64,000 nt of DNA. Source: Lysinibacillus fusiformis (GTDB taxonomy: Bacteria; Bacillota; Bacilli; Bacillales_A; Planococcaceae). Each line of letters starts with the position of its first letter. Position 1 is the stretch's first letter. The position numbers and the translations under genes were made by a program. The notes beneath the pieces are model-generated. The model saw only the letters and a program-made list of their open reading frames with translations. It searched no databases and was not told the origin of the DNA. Below are positions 26,205 through 35,652 of this stretch, piece after piece. The stretch is from the NCBI RefSeq assembly GCF_007362955.1, contig NZ_CP041696.1, forward strand, positions 1,302,001 through 1,366,000. The letters run 5' to 3'.

Positions 26205-27083
26205 CTATTGCATCCCAAATTTTTGGCGATAGCCGCATTTTCTACATAGTTCTTCAACCGCTTCTCTTCTTGAAAATCCATCAACAATATTCGTCGCACG
26301 TTCACCCTCAACAATGTCTGTAAATGATGTCTGATTGACATTGCCTAGATTGATGACGCCCTCCCCATCAAGGCAGCAAGGCACAACAGTACCATCAACA
26401 AGAATCGCAGCTTGGCTACGTAATGCATGACAAAAACCTTTGCCCCCATCCTCAGGCGCAAGCAGACTAGGCCATCTAAACTCATGGTCCTGATTTAAAT
26501 AAATATTGTTGGCAATTTTCACGCCTTTCCCCGGTTGAACCTTTTCCTCAATACGATAGTCAAGATTATATTCATTTTCTAAGATTTCTAACGTCTCTCG
26601 ATTTCTTCTTGCCGCAATATCTGTGACATGTTCCTGTTGTAGATTCCAGAGACGATATGAAATGATGGTATTAAAATCTTTTGCATCACGGACAAAATCT
26701 AATATGTCACCTAAATATTTCTCCCGATTTTCTGAGCCCTCATGACCATCAAAGCTATGTAATGAGAAATTAATTTGGCGTAGTGCAGGCTTACCTAATA
26801 ATTTTTCACGATTCTTTTTAATCAATGTCCCATTGGTCGTAATATTGACTTTAAAACCCTTGGCGTGTGCAGCATCTAATAATTGATCGATGCGTGGATG
26901 TAAGAGTGGTTCACCCTTGACATGCAAATAAATATATTTTGTATGCGGTCTTATTTCATCAAGTATTTTATTAAATTGTTCTACCTTAATCAGCCCTTTT
27001 GCACGTGCAGTCGGCGGACAGAAACTACAGGCTAAATTACAGACACTCGTAATTTCTATATAAACCTTTTTAAATGTTCTCAA
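26205..27083 (-). CDS. Radical SAM protein with SPASM-like C-terminus
   Basis: The 292-residue protein has the radical SAM cluster motif C-N-L-A-C-S-F-C at residues 15-22. Barrel segments follow (V-K-G-E-P-L-L-H-P, N-I-T-T-N-G-T, I-N-F-S-L-H-S). A C-terminal region with C-H-A-L-R-S...P-C-C-L-D-G-E-G and C-R-K-C-G-Y could hold an auxiliary cluster. Such enzymes modify peptides or small molecules; no precursor peptide is obvious nearby. The start appears to be TTG 27083, since no in-frame ATG or GTG precedes M-R-T-F-K-K; its ribosome site is weak. Confidence 0.82.
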   Translation of the reverse strand: MRTFKKVYIEITSVCNLACSFCPPTARAKGLIKVEQFNKILDEIRPHTKYIYLHVKGEPLLHPRIDQLLDAAHAKGFKVNITTNGTLIKKNREKLLGKPALRQINFSLHSFDGHEGSENREKYLGDILDFVRDAKDFNTIISYRLWNLQQEHVTDIAARRNRETLEILENEYNLDYRIEEKVQPGKGVKIANNIYLNQDHEFRWPSLLAPEDGGKGFCHALRSQAAILVDGTVVPCCLDGEGVINLGNVNQTSFTDIVEGERATNIVDGFSRREAVEELCRKCGYRQKFGMQ

Positions 27084-27326
27084 CGTTTTTCACCGTTCCA
27101 GTTCTATGTTAGTCAAATAATCTTATTCATTTTAACAAATTTTCACGATATCTAGCAGTTATTCATTATTTATTTCTCATAGGCTTGAGGTTGCTTTCAT
27201 ATCCTTCCACAATTATGACACTTACTTTGAGATATTTCTATTTAAGCACAAGGCTACACGTACAAGTAAGTTCAAGTTAAATTAATACGTTAGTAATAAT
27301 ACTAAAATGAAAGAGGTGTGAAAAAG

Positions 27327-27761
27327 ATGGCTGGGTATAAAGATTTCTCGAGGAGAAACAATTCATCTGAAGAACCAGAAAGAGATCATTCAAAAGATCC
27401 CTCGAAAAATAATATCACGATTCATCTGACGTTTAATATTGGAAACACAGATATCCATTTTGAACAACGAGCAGAGGGTGGTGGACAAATTAATAAAGAT
27501 GTGGGGACAAATGCCAACCAAGGTGGGCAAAATGCTTTAAACGGTAGCCACACAAGAAACCTAAAGTCTCAATTCGCAGATGGGAATGGAAGAAGCGGAA
27601 TAGCCGGAAATGATAATGATGAAGCTGGTGGACAACAAGGGATAAAAGTGCGGGATAGTTTAGTAATCGATAGCGAAATACATTCAACCTCCAATCAAAA
27701 TCAAAGAGTTGAAGAAGAAATCCAAGAGAATTTAAAAACAAACAGCGAAAAAAATAAATAA
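27327..27761 (+). CDS. Hydrophilic Gly/Asn/Gln-rich hypothetical protein
   Basis: The 144-residue protein lacks hydrophobic segments and is rich in Asn, Gly, Gln, Asp and Glu. Only residues ~27-45 (N-I-T-I-H-L-T-F-N-I-G-N-T-D-I-H-F-E) look structured. The rest is probably disordered, as in some spore or coat proteins. AGAGGTG precedes ATG 27327. It ends against the spoVR terminator. No family recognised. Confidence 0.6.
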   Translation: MAGYKDFSRRNNSSEEPERDHSKDPSKNNITIHLTFNIGNTDIHFEQRAEGGGQINKDVGTNANQGGQNALNGSHTRNLKSQFADGNGRSGIAGNDNDEAGGQQGIKVRDSLVIDSEIHSTSNQNQRVEEEIQENLKTNSEKNK

Positions 27762-27789
27762 ACACTGATTGTACCACCTCATCTAAATA

Positions 27790-27845
27790 GTAAAAACTTC
27801 TATCTGCGGGTATAATTTATTATCCCCAACTGATAGAAGTTTTAC
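27790..27845. terminator. Bidirectional terminator between the Gly/Asn-rich gene and spoVR
   Basis: GTAAAAACTTCTATC...GGG.ATAAT pairs with ATTAT.CCC...GATAGAAGTTTTAC in a long, slightly bulged stem. Poly-A and poly-T lie at its base, so it can act on both strands. Confidence 0.85.
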
Positions 27846-27847
27846 AA

Positions 27848-29248
27848 TTACACAGAACGCTTATAATTTTTTGTCCCATCATATGAATATAGTACAGGCT
27901 TGGCATCAATACTTGTTTCCATGTGTACGGGACGTCCCCACAGTTGATAAATGTATGGTAAGACATTTTCTAAGTAGTGTGGGTCGAGCTCCATCCCTTC
28001 GTAGCCATGCACTAAATATAGTTCTCCATTCCGTAAGTAGTCGCCGTTTTTCACGACGATATATGGAAATCCTCCATTTACACGCATTGATACGAGCTGA
28101 TCGCGTACCATTTCATGGTCTTTATCTGTAATACGATATTCATTGCCCTTTTTTTGGAACAAATAAAGGTCTTCTTGCTTTGTTAAATCTTTTGTTAAAT
28201 AGTTACGGATAAAAGAAATATCCGATTCAATCTCTCTCACCTCAAACATTTTCTCGCGACCTGAGTTCGGCAGTACGCCAAGTTTCCTCATTTCTTCTGT
28301 TGGTTCATTATATCGTTGTTCAATATCCTCAAAAATTTTCAGCCCAAGATAGTAAGGGTTAATGGACGTTTTTGATGGTTGCACAACGCCTGCATTTAAT
28401 TTTGCATACTCAACCGTTTCTGTTGTTGTGAGCTTGAGCTCACGCATAATTCGTTGGTGCCAATAGGACGCCCAGCCTTCATTCATAATTTTGGTTTCTA
28501 ATTGTGGCCAGAAATAAAGCATTTCCTCACGCATCATTGTTAAAATATCGCGCTGCCACTCCTCCAGCTCTCGACTATGCTCCTCAATAAATAGCAATAA
28601 ATCTTTTTCTGGATTTGCCGGAAACTGCCTTATCTTTCTTCGAATCGACCTATGTTCTTTTTCCTTATCATCTAAGTTCCAAAGGTCATCATATGGTGAC
28701 CTTGCAGTAAGTATTTCTTCTTCGTACTCATCCTCATCACCCGTATACAGCTTAGGACGTAATATCGAAGGGTCGATATGCTCTTGAATGGCTAACACCG
28801 CATCTAAAAACTGTTCAACCTCTTCCTTACCGTACTCTCTTTCATAACCTGCTATTCGTTCAGCCGTTGCAGTCATACTTTCTACCATATCTCGTCTTGT
28901 ATTGGAAAAACGTACATTATTTTTGAAAAAATCACAGTGCGCTAATACATGTGCAATGATTAGCTTATTTTGTGTTAATGAATTGGTATCTAGTAAAAAT
29001 GCATAGCATGGGTCTGAGTTAATGACCAACTCATAAATTTGACTTAACCCTAAATCATATTGCAATTTCATTTTATGGAATTGTTTTCCGAAGCTCCAAT
29101 GCGAAAAACGTGTAGGCATACCATATGCGCCAAATGTATAAATAATATCTGCTGGACATATTTCGTATCGCATCGGGTAAAAATCTAAACCGAAACCTGC
29201 CGCAATTTCTGTTATTTCCTCAATCGCTCGTTGTAGCTCATTCTCCAT
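27848..29248 (-). CDS. spoVR: SpoVR family sporulation protein
   Basis: This 466-residue protein is the Bacillus SpoVR type (YcgB in enterobacteria), needed for proper spore cortex formation; its biochemical role is unsettled. Family segments: [13 protein letters not shown]...[13 protein letters not shown], then [21 protein letters not shown] and N-G-G-F-P-Y-I. AAAGGAGGG precedes the ATG. It follows yhbH on the same strand after 56 bases. prkA, yhbH and spoVR together match the conserved yeaG-yeaH-ycgB set of other bacteria, implying a shared process. Confidence 0.95.
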   Translation of the reverse strand: MENELQRAIEEITEIAAGFGLDFYPMRYEICPADIIYTFGAYGMPTRFSHWSFGKQFHKMKLQYDLGLSQIYELVINSDPCYAFLLDTNSLTQNKLIIAHVLAHCDFFKNNVRFSNTRRDMVESMTATAERIAGYEREYGKEEVEQFLDAVLAIQEHIDPSILRPKLYTGDEDEYEEEILTARSPYDDLWNLDDKEKEHRSIRRKIRQFPANPEKDLLLFIEEHSRELEEWQRDILTMMREEMLYFWPQLETKIMNEGWASYWHQRIMRELKLTTTETVEYAKLNAGVVQPSKTSINPYYLGLKIFEDIEQRYNEPTEEMRKLGVLPNSGREKMFEVREIESDISFIRNYLTKDLTKQEDLYLFQKKGNEYRITDKDHEMVRDQLVSMRVNGGFPYIVVKNGDYLRNGELYLVHGYEGMELDPHYLENVLPYIYQLWGRPVHMETSIDAKPVLYSYDGTKNYKRSV

Positions 29249-29304
29249 TTTCCGCTCCCTCCTTTGGCATTGAATACGTCGTACATTAATCCTTAAACTT
29301 CACA

Positions 29305-30462
29305 TTAAGACTCACTTTTCTGGAAAAAACTTTTTAAGGCATCATAGACATCGCCCTTTTTTTTCAGGATATGAAACCTAAATTTCTCATCTTGAATTTT
29401 TTTATACGTATACATAAGTGTAGAAAAGCGGTTATGCTGATTTACTTCACCGTATCCAAACATGCTTGAAACATCCATTAACTCTCCAACCAACTTCAAG
29501 CACTTCTCATTATCCATCGAAATGTTTTCACCGTCCGAAAAGTGAACCGGATAAATATTGTACCGAGTAGGATTATATTTTTCTCGAATGAGTTCCAACG
29601 CTTTAATATAAGCAGATGAACAAATTGTTCCCCCACTTTCTCCCTTAGTAAAAAACTCTTCCTCCGTCACCACTTTGGCTTCCGTATGGTGGGCGATAAA
29701 TTCAATTTCAACAGTTCCGTACTTAGAACGCAAAAATCTCGTCATCCAAAAGAAAAAACTTCTGGCACAATATTTTTCAAAGGTACCCATTGAACCACTT
29801 GTATCCATCATGGCTAGGACGACCGCCTTCGATTCTGGCTTTTCTACCTCATCCCATGTTTTAAAGCGCAGATCATCATTATGAATCGGCGTAATTTCTG
29901 CTTTCCCCAGCATTGCATTGCGCTTTAGTGCATTTAAAATAGTACGCTTCTTATCGACATTGCCCATGAGCCCTTTTTTTCTTATATCATTAAATTCAAT
30001 CTTTTCCGTTTTAATATCATCTTTTTCTTTTTGCTGTAAATTCGGTAGCTCCAACTCTTTAAATAATACATTTTGTATTTCTTCTATGCTTACCTCTGCC
30101 TCATAGTAATCATTACCAGGCTTATCGCCCGCTTCTTTTCCTTGGCCATTACCTTGATTACCTCTACCTGGTTCACGCGCTACAACATCACCTACATTAC
30201 TATCTCCTTGTCCTTGACCAACATGTTTCGAGTTATCGTAATTGTATCGAATTTTATATTCATCAAGTGAACGTATGGGTATTTTAATAACTTCACGACC
30301 ATTGGACATCACAATACTTTCTTCACTCACTAAATCCGGTAAATTATTTTTAATGGCATCTTTTACTTTTTCCATATGACGTTGTTGATCTTGGTGCCCT
30401 TTACGATGGAGGGACCAATTTTCCTGAGAAATGACATATCGTTTATTCTGGTTTTCAGTCAT
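29305..30462 (-). CDS. yhbH: YhbH, sporulation protein (DUF444, VWA-like)
   Basis: The protein (385 aa) belongs to the YhbH/YeaH family. It has a charged N-terminus, a Gly/Gln-rich linker near residue 95 and a von Willebrand A-like domain with a MIDAS-type motif M-M-D-T-S-G-S-M-G. Further on are F-I-A-H-H-T-E-A-K and H-F-S-D-G-E-N. It works with the PrkA kinase in an unknown way and is spore-linked in Bacillus. ATG 30462 is preceded by GTGAGGATAAAA. A sigma-E-like promoter lies just upstream. Confidence 0.94.
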   Translation of the reverse strand: MTENQNKRYVISQENWSLHRKGHQDQQRHMEKVKDAIKNNLPDLVSEESIVMSNGREVIKIPIRSLDEYKIRYNYDNSKHVGQGQGDSNVGDVVAREPGRGNQGNGQGKEAGDKPGNDYYEAEVSIEEIQNVLFKELELPNLQQKEKDDIKTEKIEFNDIRKKGLMGNVDKKRTILNALKRNAMLGKAEITPIHNDDLRFKTWDEVEKPESKAVVLAMMDTSGSMGTFEKYCARSFFFWMTRFLRSKYGTVEIEFIAHHTEAKVVTEEEFFTKGESGGTICSSAYIKALELIREKYNPTRYNIYPVHFSDGENISMDNEKCLKLVGELMDVSSMFGYGEVNQHNRFSTLMYTYKKIQDEKFRFHILKKKGDVYDALKSFFQKSES

Positions 30463-30498
30463 TTTTATCCTCACCCATCTATTAAATTTGCTTTTTCT

Positions 30499-30526
30499 AT
30501 ACTATGCTTGTGATCAGCTTTATTGA
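30499..30526 (-). promoter_or_regulatory. Possible sigma-E-type promoter of yhbH
   Basis: On the minus strand TCAATA and CATAGTAT are 14 bases apart. The -10 differs from the sigma-E form CATACAAT at two places. Position, about 36 bases before the start codon, is suitable. It is offered as a candidate only. Confidence 0.3.
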
Positions 30527-30788
30527 ACTTTTTTTGATAAATCAATTCTGCCTCGGCGAAATTGCAGCTAACACTTGTTATCACTTTGCTTTCACGCAAA
30601 AAACAATGGATCCGTATTTCAGATTGTGCTGGGCATGCACAATTATCGACACAATATTGGTCATTTTTGTAAAGCTACTAGCCTTTTTACTGATGCGGAC
30701 CTGTTAGCCGAAGTCGAATCGTTGCGACACCTCTAGGCTAAATTCTTTTTTCACGCCTTTAAAATCCATTACTTCCGTCAGAGGCTTT

Positions 30789-30828
30789 ATCTTCATTCAT
30801 TTGGCGTCCCCCACAAATGAATGAAGAT
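30789..30828. terminator. Strong hairpin between prkA and yhbH
   Basis: ATCTTCATTCATTTG and CAAATGAATGAAGAT form a perfect 15-bp stem with a 10-base loop. Together with the adjacent hairpin at 30832-30859 it separates prkA from yhbH. The remaining 30527-30788 shows decayed family A-like sequence (e.g. CACTTGTTATCACTTTGC) and no gene. Confidence 0.75.
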
Positions 30829-30831
30829 AAA

Positions 30832-30859
30832 AGGAGTGCCCTAAAAATGGGACACTCCT
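30832..30859 (-). terminator. prkA terminator
   Basis: AGGAGTG.CC pairs with GG.CACTCCT around a 7-base loop, and TTTTATCTT follows on the minus strand. It begins ten bases after the prkA stop. Confidence 0.85.
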
Positions 30860-30868
30860 ATTCAGTCT

Positions 30869-32764
30869 TTATCGATTCAATAGACTACCTACATATTGCA
30901 ACAATTCATTAGCTGACGTTGTGTTATAACCATGTTCGTCAACAAGTCTTGCCACAACCTCATTAATTTTCTTAAGTTGTGATTCATCTGGCATTTTAGA
31001 AGACGTTGTAATTTTCACAACATCTTTTAAATCTGCAAATAGTTTCTTCTGAATAGCTTCTCGTAATCTTTCATGAGAATTATAATCAAATCGTTTGCCA
31101 TTTCTTGCATACGCAGAAATACGGATTAATATTTCTTCACGGAATGCCTTTTTCGCATTTTCAGAAATTCCGATTTGTTCTTCTATCGAACGCATCAATT
31201 TTTCGTCTGGATTCATTTCTTCGCCAGTCAAACGATCAAAAATCTTGTTTTTATTACAAAACGCTTCAACATTATCGAGATAATTATTCATTAGTGTTTT
31301 CGCAGACTCTTCATACGAATAAACAAATGCTTTTTGTACTTCATTCTTCGCAATTTCATCGTACTCTCTTCTAGCTACTGCAATATAATTCATGTATTTC
31401 TCTCGATCTTCCTGTGAGATGGAAGCATGCTGATCTAACCCATCCTTCAATGAACGCAGAACATCTAAAGCATTTATTGATGGTATTTCTTTTCGAATAA
31501 TAGCTGAAGAAATTCGATTAATAATATACCGTGGATCAATGCCGTTCATGCCTTCATTTGGAAACTCTTTTTTAAGCTCCTCTAAGTCAACGGAATTAAA
31601 TCCCTCCACATTTTCTCCGTCGTACAAGCGCATTTTTTTAATAAGATCCACACCTTGTTTTTTCGGAACTTCAAGTCTTGTTAGGACCGAAAAGATTGCT
31701 GCGGCCTTCAATGCATGTGGTGCAATATGAACATGAGACATATCGCTTTCTCTAATCATCTTTTCGTAAATCAGTTCTTCCTGACTAACTTTCAAATTAT
31801 AAGGAATCGGCATTACAATAATTCGCGAATGTAATGCTTCGTTTTTCTTATTAGAAATAAATGAACGATATTCAGTTTCGTTGGTATGTGCCACAATTAA
31901 CTCATCTGCACTAATTAAAGCGAATCTACCCGCCTTAAAATTACCTTCCTGCGTTAGTGACAATAAATTCCATAAGAATTTTTCGTCTAATTTCAACATT
32001 TCTTGGAATTCCATCATCCCTCGATTCGCCTTGTTTAACTCCCCATCAAAGCGATAAGCGCGAGGGTCCGATTCTGAACCAAAGACGCCAATTGTTGAGA
32101 AATCAATACTACCTGTCAAATCGGCAATATCCTGTGATTTCGGGTCAGAAGGTGTAAAAGTTCCTATGCCCACTCGTTTGTCTTCAGAAAAAGTAATACG
32201 CTCAATAATGACATTTTCAATGCGCCCATCGTATTCCTTTTCAAGACGCATCGTATTTAAAGGCGATAAACTACCCTCTATTCGTATTCCATACTCCTCA
32301 TAAAATTCTTTGCGTAAATGATGAGGAATCAAATGTAGAGGATCTTCATGCATTGGACATCCCTTAATTGCGAAGACTGCACCCTCATCCGTTCGCGAAT
32401 ATTGCTCAAGTCCGCGTTTCAGCAAGGTTACAATTGTTGATTTACCACCACTTACAGGCCCCATTAATAGCAAAATTCGTTTTCTAACATCCAATCTTCG
32501 TGCTGCAGGATGGAAATACTCTTCCACCAATCTTTCAATTGCTGTTTCAAGCCCAAAAATTTCTTGCCCAAAAAACTGAAACATCTTTTGCCCATCGCGT
32601 TCCTCTAAACCTGCACTTTTAATCATATTGTAGACGCGTGAATGGGCAGTTTGAGCAACTTCAGGTCTTTCCTTAATAATGCTTAAATAATCTGCAAATG
32701 TACCTTCCCACTTCAGTCGATTCTCTTCTTCGCGATAGCTCTTCACTTTGTTTAAAATGTTGAT
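30869..32764 (-). CDS. prkA: PrkA serine protein kinase/AAA+ protein
   Basis: PrkA (631 aa here) is an AAA+ protein with Walker A G-P-V-S-G-G-K-S-T near residue 105 and the family start ...S-Y-R-E-E-E-N-R-L-K-W-E-G-T-F-A-D-Y-L. It is implicated in sporulation. The reading frame is open to 32830, but the only good ribosome site, GGAGGG at 32771-32776, lies six bases before an ATC codon (32764). Bacillus PrkA begins M-D-I-L-K-K, which aligns with I-N-I-L-N-K exactly at that codon. A sigma-E-like promoter also lies downstream of both ATGs. An AUC start is inferred; AUU at 32758 is the alternative, ATG 32818 or 32830 the conventional annotation. Confidence 0.93.
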   Translation of the reverse strand: MNILNKVKSYREEENRLKWEGTFADYLSIIKERPEVAQTAHSRVYNMIKSAGLEERDGQKMFQFFGQEIFGLETAIERLVEEYFHPAARRLDVRKRILLLMGPVSGGKSTIVTLLKRGLEQYSRTDEGAVFAIKGCPMHEDPLHLIPHHLRKEFYEEYGIRIEGSLSPLNTMRLEKEYDGRIENVIIERITFSEDKRVGIGTFTPSDPKSQDIADLTGSIDFSTIGVFGSESDPRAYRFDGELNKANRGMMEFQEMLKLDEKFLWNLLSLTQEGNFKAGRFALISADELIVAHTNETEYRSFISNKKNEALHSRIIVMPIPYNLKVSQEELIYEKMIRESDMSHVHIAPHALKAAAIFSVLTRLEVPKKQGVDLIKKMRLYDGENVEGFNSVDLEELKKEFPNEGMNGIDPRYIINRISSAIIRKEIPSINALDVLRSLKDGLDQHASISQEDREKYMNYIAVARREYDEIAKNEVQKAFVYSYEESAKTLMNNYLDNVEAFCNKNKIFDRLTGEEMNPDEKLMRSIEEQIGISENAKKAFREEILIRISAYARNGKRFDYNSHERLREAIQKKLFADLKDVVKITTSSKMPDESQLKKINEVVARLVDEHGYNTTSANELLQYVGSLLNR

Positions 32765-32797
32765 AGCCTTCCCTCCATTCAGGGCTTGATTTATAAC

Positions 32798-32827
32798 ATA
32801 GTATGAAATAAGAAACATTATGATACC
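32798..32827 (-). promoter_or_regulatory. Sigma-E-like promoter of prkA inside its apparent N-terminal extension
   Basis: CATACTAT (32798-32805, minus strand) differs at one base from the sigma-E -10 CATACAAT. ATCATA or TATCATA about 13 bases upstream fits a -35. Transcription would start near 32790, giving a leader of roughly 26 bases before the ATC codon. Confidence 0.5.
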
Positions 32828-32967
32828 CAATACTTTTTTGCATTCTTTAAATAATCCTATGCATAAGGTTCGAATTGTTGCCTAAATACACTCCGTGCCT
32901 AGATTATTTACGGTATCACTCCTCTAAAAAATTCATTTCGTAGTCCTGAACCAAGAGTAAGGGTAAC

Positions 32968-33005
32968 AAAAAACCACCTTGCTTTAATTGTTAGCAGATG
33001 GTTTA
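32968..33005 (-). terminator. Terminator of the homospermidine synthase-like gene
   Basis: AAACCA.CTGCT pairs with AGCAAGGTGGTTT (one mismatch), followed by TTTTG on the minus strand. Confidence 0.75.
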
Positions 33006-33018
33006 GCATTATTACTAT

Positions 33019-34284
33019 TTAACATTTTTTCCTAATTCGTTGTAACAATAAGCCATCTGTCTGATTATTTTCACCTATAACAAAGTCCTTCATATAATAA
33101 GTTAAATAGTCACCAAATTGATTCGTTGTATTTTTCAAAAGTTCATCCACATAATAAGCTCCATTTGCTATATTGTCTTTCATAATGACAGACAACGAAG
33201 CATAGATACCACATGCAACTTGAAAATACGTAGCATTCGTCTGATACTGTGAAAAAATCTCTTCATTTGTTAATACATTGTACATATATTTTTCACTATC
33301 TTTATAAACGAGTAGGACTCCACATAAATCTTCGCCTTCTAATGTCGCATCTTGTGAATCAAGTACCTTCATTTCAAAATCCCATAATTTATCGACATCA
33401 TCAATATTTTCACAGATTAACTCCGTTGTATGGTCATTTATTTTGTATAGGAAGCCACTTTCAACGTTAAACATTTTTCCTAAGCTATAAACTTCTTCAT
33501 GTGGCATTAAACAGCCGTAAAATTGTTTTTCACCTAACGTAACCTTAAATTCTATATCATAAACTTTTTCGTATAGGAATAGTGGTGTGCTTTGGCTCAT
33601 GAACATGGGATAACTCAAAATTGCTTCATCTAAAAAACATTCGGGTGACCAAGTTGTATAGATCACATTTTTCATAGCCTTGTTTTTTTCTTTATAAAAA
33701 GAAGTATCATGCTCAACGATATAGCAGCCTAATAGTGGATCATTAGCGGCACCCTTTAGTAATTCAAATACCATCCATTGAACGATACCTGGATTCATAC
33801 CTGAGCAAATTATCGCTACTGCATTAGAAATTCCCTCTTTATGTTTTTCTAAATGCCTAATCCTTTCAATTAGCCCAAAACCCTCATATAATTCTTCGTT
33901 TTCATCAATAAATGGATTTTCTAATGCCGTATTTACATAATGAATGCCTAGTTGATTACAACATTGCATCATTTCTACTGTGTCAGCCCAGGATACATCT
34001 ACAACAACAGAGGTGTTCGTATCTTTCAGATGATCCATTAATTTTTTTTTATCATTTAAATCGAGTTGATGTACGACAAGTTGATCTTTTAAATTGGGGT
34101 ATAATTCCTCGAAAGTCTTTTTGCTAATTTGTTTTTTATCTATTAAATGAATGAAGCTTCTTTCAATAACAGCATTTATTGGCGCATTTTTGTCTTGAAC
34201 AGTTTTATTTAAAATGGAGAGTAGTGCTTTCGCAACACCTCCACAACTACCTAATATCGTAATCGAATTATTAAAAGATAACAT
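33019..34284 (-). CDS. Saccharopine dehydrogenase / homospermidine synthase-like protein
   Basis: The 421-residue protein begins with a Rossmann nucleotide-binding strand, S-I-T-I-L-G-S-C-G-G-V-A-K-A-L-L. Further family segments are V-V-V-D-V-S-W-A-D-T near residue 95, C-S-G-M-N-P-G-I-V-Q-W-M near 160 and Y-F-Q-V-A-C-G-I-Y-A near 365. These fit the homospermidine synthase-like branch, which makes or modifies polyamines with NAD. The substrate is not proved. GAGGAG precedes the ATG. Its neighbours give no pathway clue. Confidence 0.72.
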   Translation of the reverse strand: MLSFNNSITILGSCGGVAKALLSILNKTVQDKNAPINAVIERSFIHLIDKKQISKKTFEELYPNLKDQLVVHQLDLNDKKKLMDHLKDTNTSVVVDVSWADTVEMMQCCNQLGIHYVNTALENPFIDENEELYEGFGLIERIRHLEKHKEGISNAVAIICSGMNPGIVQWMVFELLKGAANDPLLGCYIVEHDTSFYKEKNKAMKNVIYTTWSPECFLDEAILSYPMFMSQSTPLFLYEKVYDIEFKVTLGEKQFYGCLMPHEEVYSLGKMFNVESGFLYKINDHTTELICENIDDVDKLWDFEMKVLDSQDATLEGEDLCGVLLVYKDSEKYMYNVLTNEEIFSQYQTNATYFQVACGIYASLSVIMKDNIANGAYYVDELLKNTTNQFGDYLTYYMKDFVIGENNQTDGLLLQRIRKKC

Positions 34285-34475
34285 TCTATCTCCTCACTTT
34301 CTTATTTATAGCATATGGCTCGAAAAATGATTGTCATAGGTGGTAACCTTTCGATTTAGAAGGTATCGCTCAAGAGACTCAAGTCGATTTTTCGATGATT
34401 GTACTTTGTTGTACAAACGCTACTTATGAAATAGTTAAATTCGGTTATTCTAACTGTAGAAAGGAGGTTCATTTA

Positions 34476-35471
34476 TTGAGTCGTCGTCTTATTTTCCTTT
34501 TAACATTGTTGCTACTATGGAGTTTTACTCTCCCCACTGCTACTTTTGCAAATGAAGATCCCACTAAAGAAGAAATTTTACAACAACGTATGTCTTACTA
34601 TGTACAATTTGATGAATTATTGATTCCATGGCACTTCTTAGCTGCCATCGACCAATACGAACGAAATCTACAATCCGTTCGCTCAGACATACCAAAGCGA
34701 GAAAGTTATATTGCCATTCAATTTTCTGACGAATATTGGGCGGGCGCATTGAATCCTGTTAAGGAAGATACAATCCCTGAGACCATCAGTTATTTCGGTG
34801 GCATGGGGCTTGACGGCGATGGCGATGGTATTGCAAGTCCCAAAGATGATGAAGATGTTATATTCTCCATGGCCAGCTATTTAAGTAAGTTTGGTTCGAC
34901 AGATGAAGATTTTAAATTAGCGTTATGGGAATACTACAGAAGTGAAGAAGCAGTAAATCAAATCACAACGATTTCCACTTTGTATAGACATTACAAAACA
35001 ACTGATCTTGATGCACATACCTTTCCAATCCCTGTCCGCAATGATTACAGCTTTAGAGGCACATGGGGCGATAATAGAGGTTGGGGAGGAAGACGAATAC
35101 ATGAAGGAACCGACATTTTTGCCGGCTATGGCACGCCTGTTCTATCCACTTCCTATGGTGTAGTCGAAGTAAAAGGCTGGAACCAATTTGGTGGATGGCG
35201 CATCGGCATTCGTGATAATCATAATTCCTATCATTATTATGCCCACCTAGGTAGCTTTCATAAGGAAATTGAAGTTGGAGACATTGTCGAACCTGGAACA
35301 GTTCTTGGTTATGTCGGTAGCTCTGGCTATGGCAAAGAAGGAACTTCCGGGAAGTTCCCACCACATCTTCATTATGGCATCTACAAGTTCAATGGACGTA
35401 CAGAATGGGCATTTGACCCATATCCTTCATTACTACAATGGGAGCGACAAGCGAAAAAAGCAAAGCAATGA
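34476..35471 (+). CDS. lytH: LytH-type L-Ala-D-Glu peptidase (M23), spore cortex maturation
   Basis: The protein (331 aa) has a signal peptide (S-R-R-L-I-F-L-L-T-L-L-L-L-W, cleavage after T-F-A) and a C-terminal M23/LytM domain. Zinc ligands are H and D in R-R-I-H-E-G-T-D-I-F-A, and the H-x-H in P-P-H-L-H-Y-G-I. The stretch G-G-W-R-I-G-I-R-D and G-R-T-E-W-A-F-D-P-Y-P matches LytH (YunA) of B. subtilis, which leaves single L-Ala side chains in cortex peptidoglycan. The start is TTG 34476, eight bases after AAAGGAGG. Confidence 0.88.
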   Translation: MSRRLIFLLTLLLLWSFTLPTATFANEDPTKEEILQQRMSYYVQFDELLIPWHFLAAIDQYERNLQSVRSDIPKRESYIAIQFSDEYWAGALNPVKEDTIPETISYFGGMGLDGDGDGIASPKDDEDVIFSMASYLSKFGSTDEDFKLALWEYYRSEEAVNQITTISTLYRHYKTTDLDAHTFPIPVRNDYSFRGTWGDNRGWGGRRIHEGTDIFAGYGTPVLSTSYGVVEVKGWNQFGGWRIGIRDNHNSYHYYAHLGSFHKEIEVGDIVEPGTVLGYVGSSGYGKEGTSGKFPPHLHYGIYKFNGRTEWAFDPYPSLLQWERQAKKAKQ

Positions 35472-35485
35472 TGTAAACTTATTTT

Positions 35486-35529
35486 AAGGTTGTTCGAAAG
35501 CATTTTTTGCTTATTGAACAACCTTTTCT
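35486..35529 (+). terminator. lytH terminator
   Basis: AAGGTTGTTC.AAAGCA pairs with TGCTT..GAACAACCTT, followed by TTCTATTT. Confidence 0.85.
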
Positions 35530-35652
35530 ATTTACATAAGAAAGTGGAATCGTTTATAATCACTTGATATTAATTGTAAATATTTAACTATGCAACGATT
35601 TGAAATTTCTCTATAATTGTAATAAATAAATAATTTTAACTGGAGAATGGAC

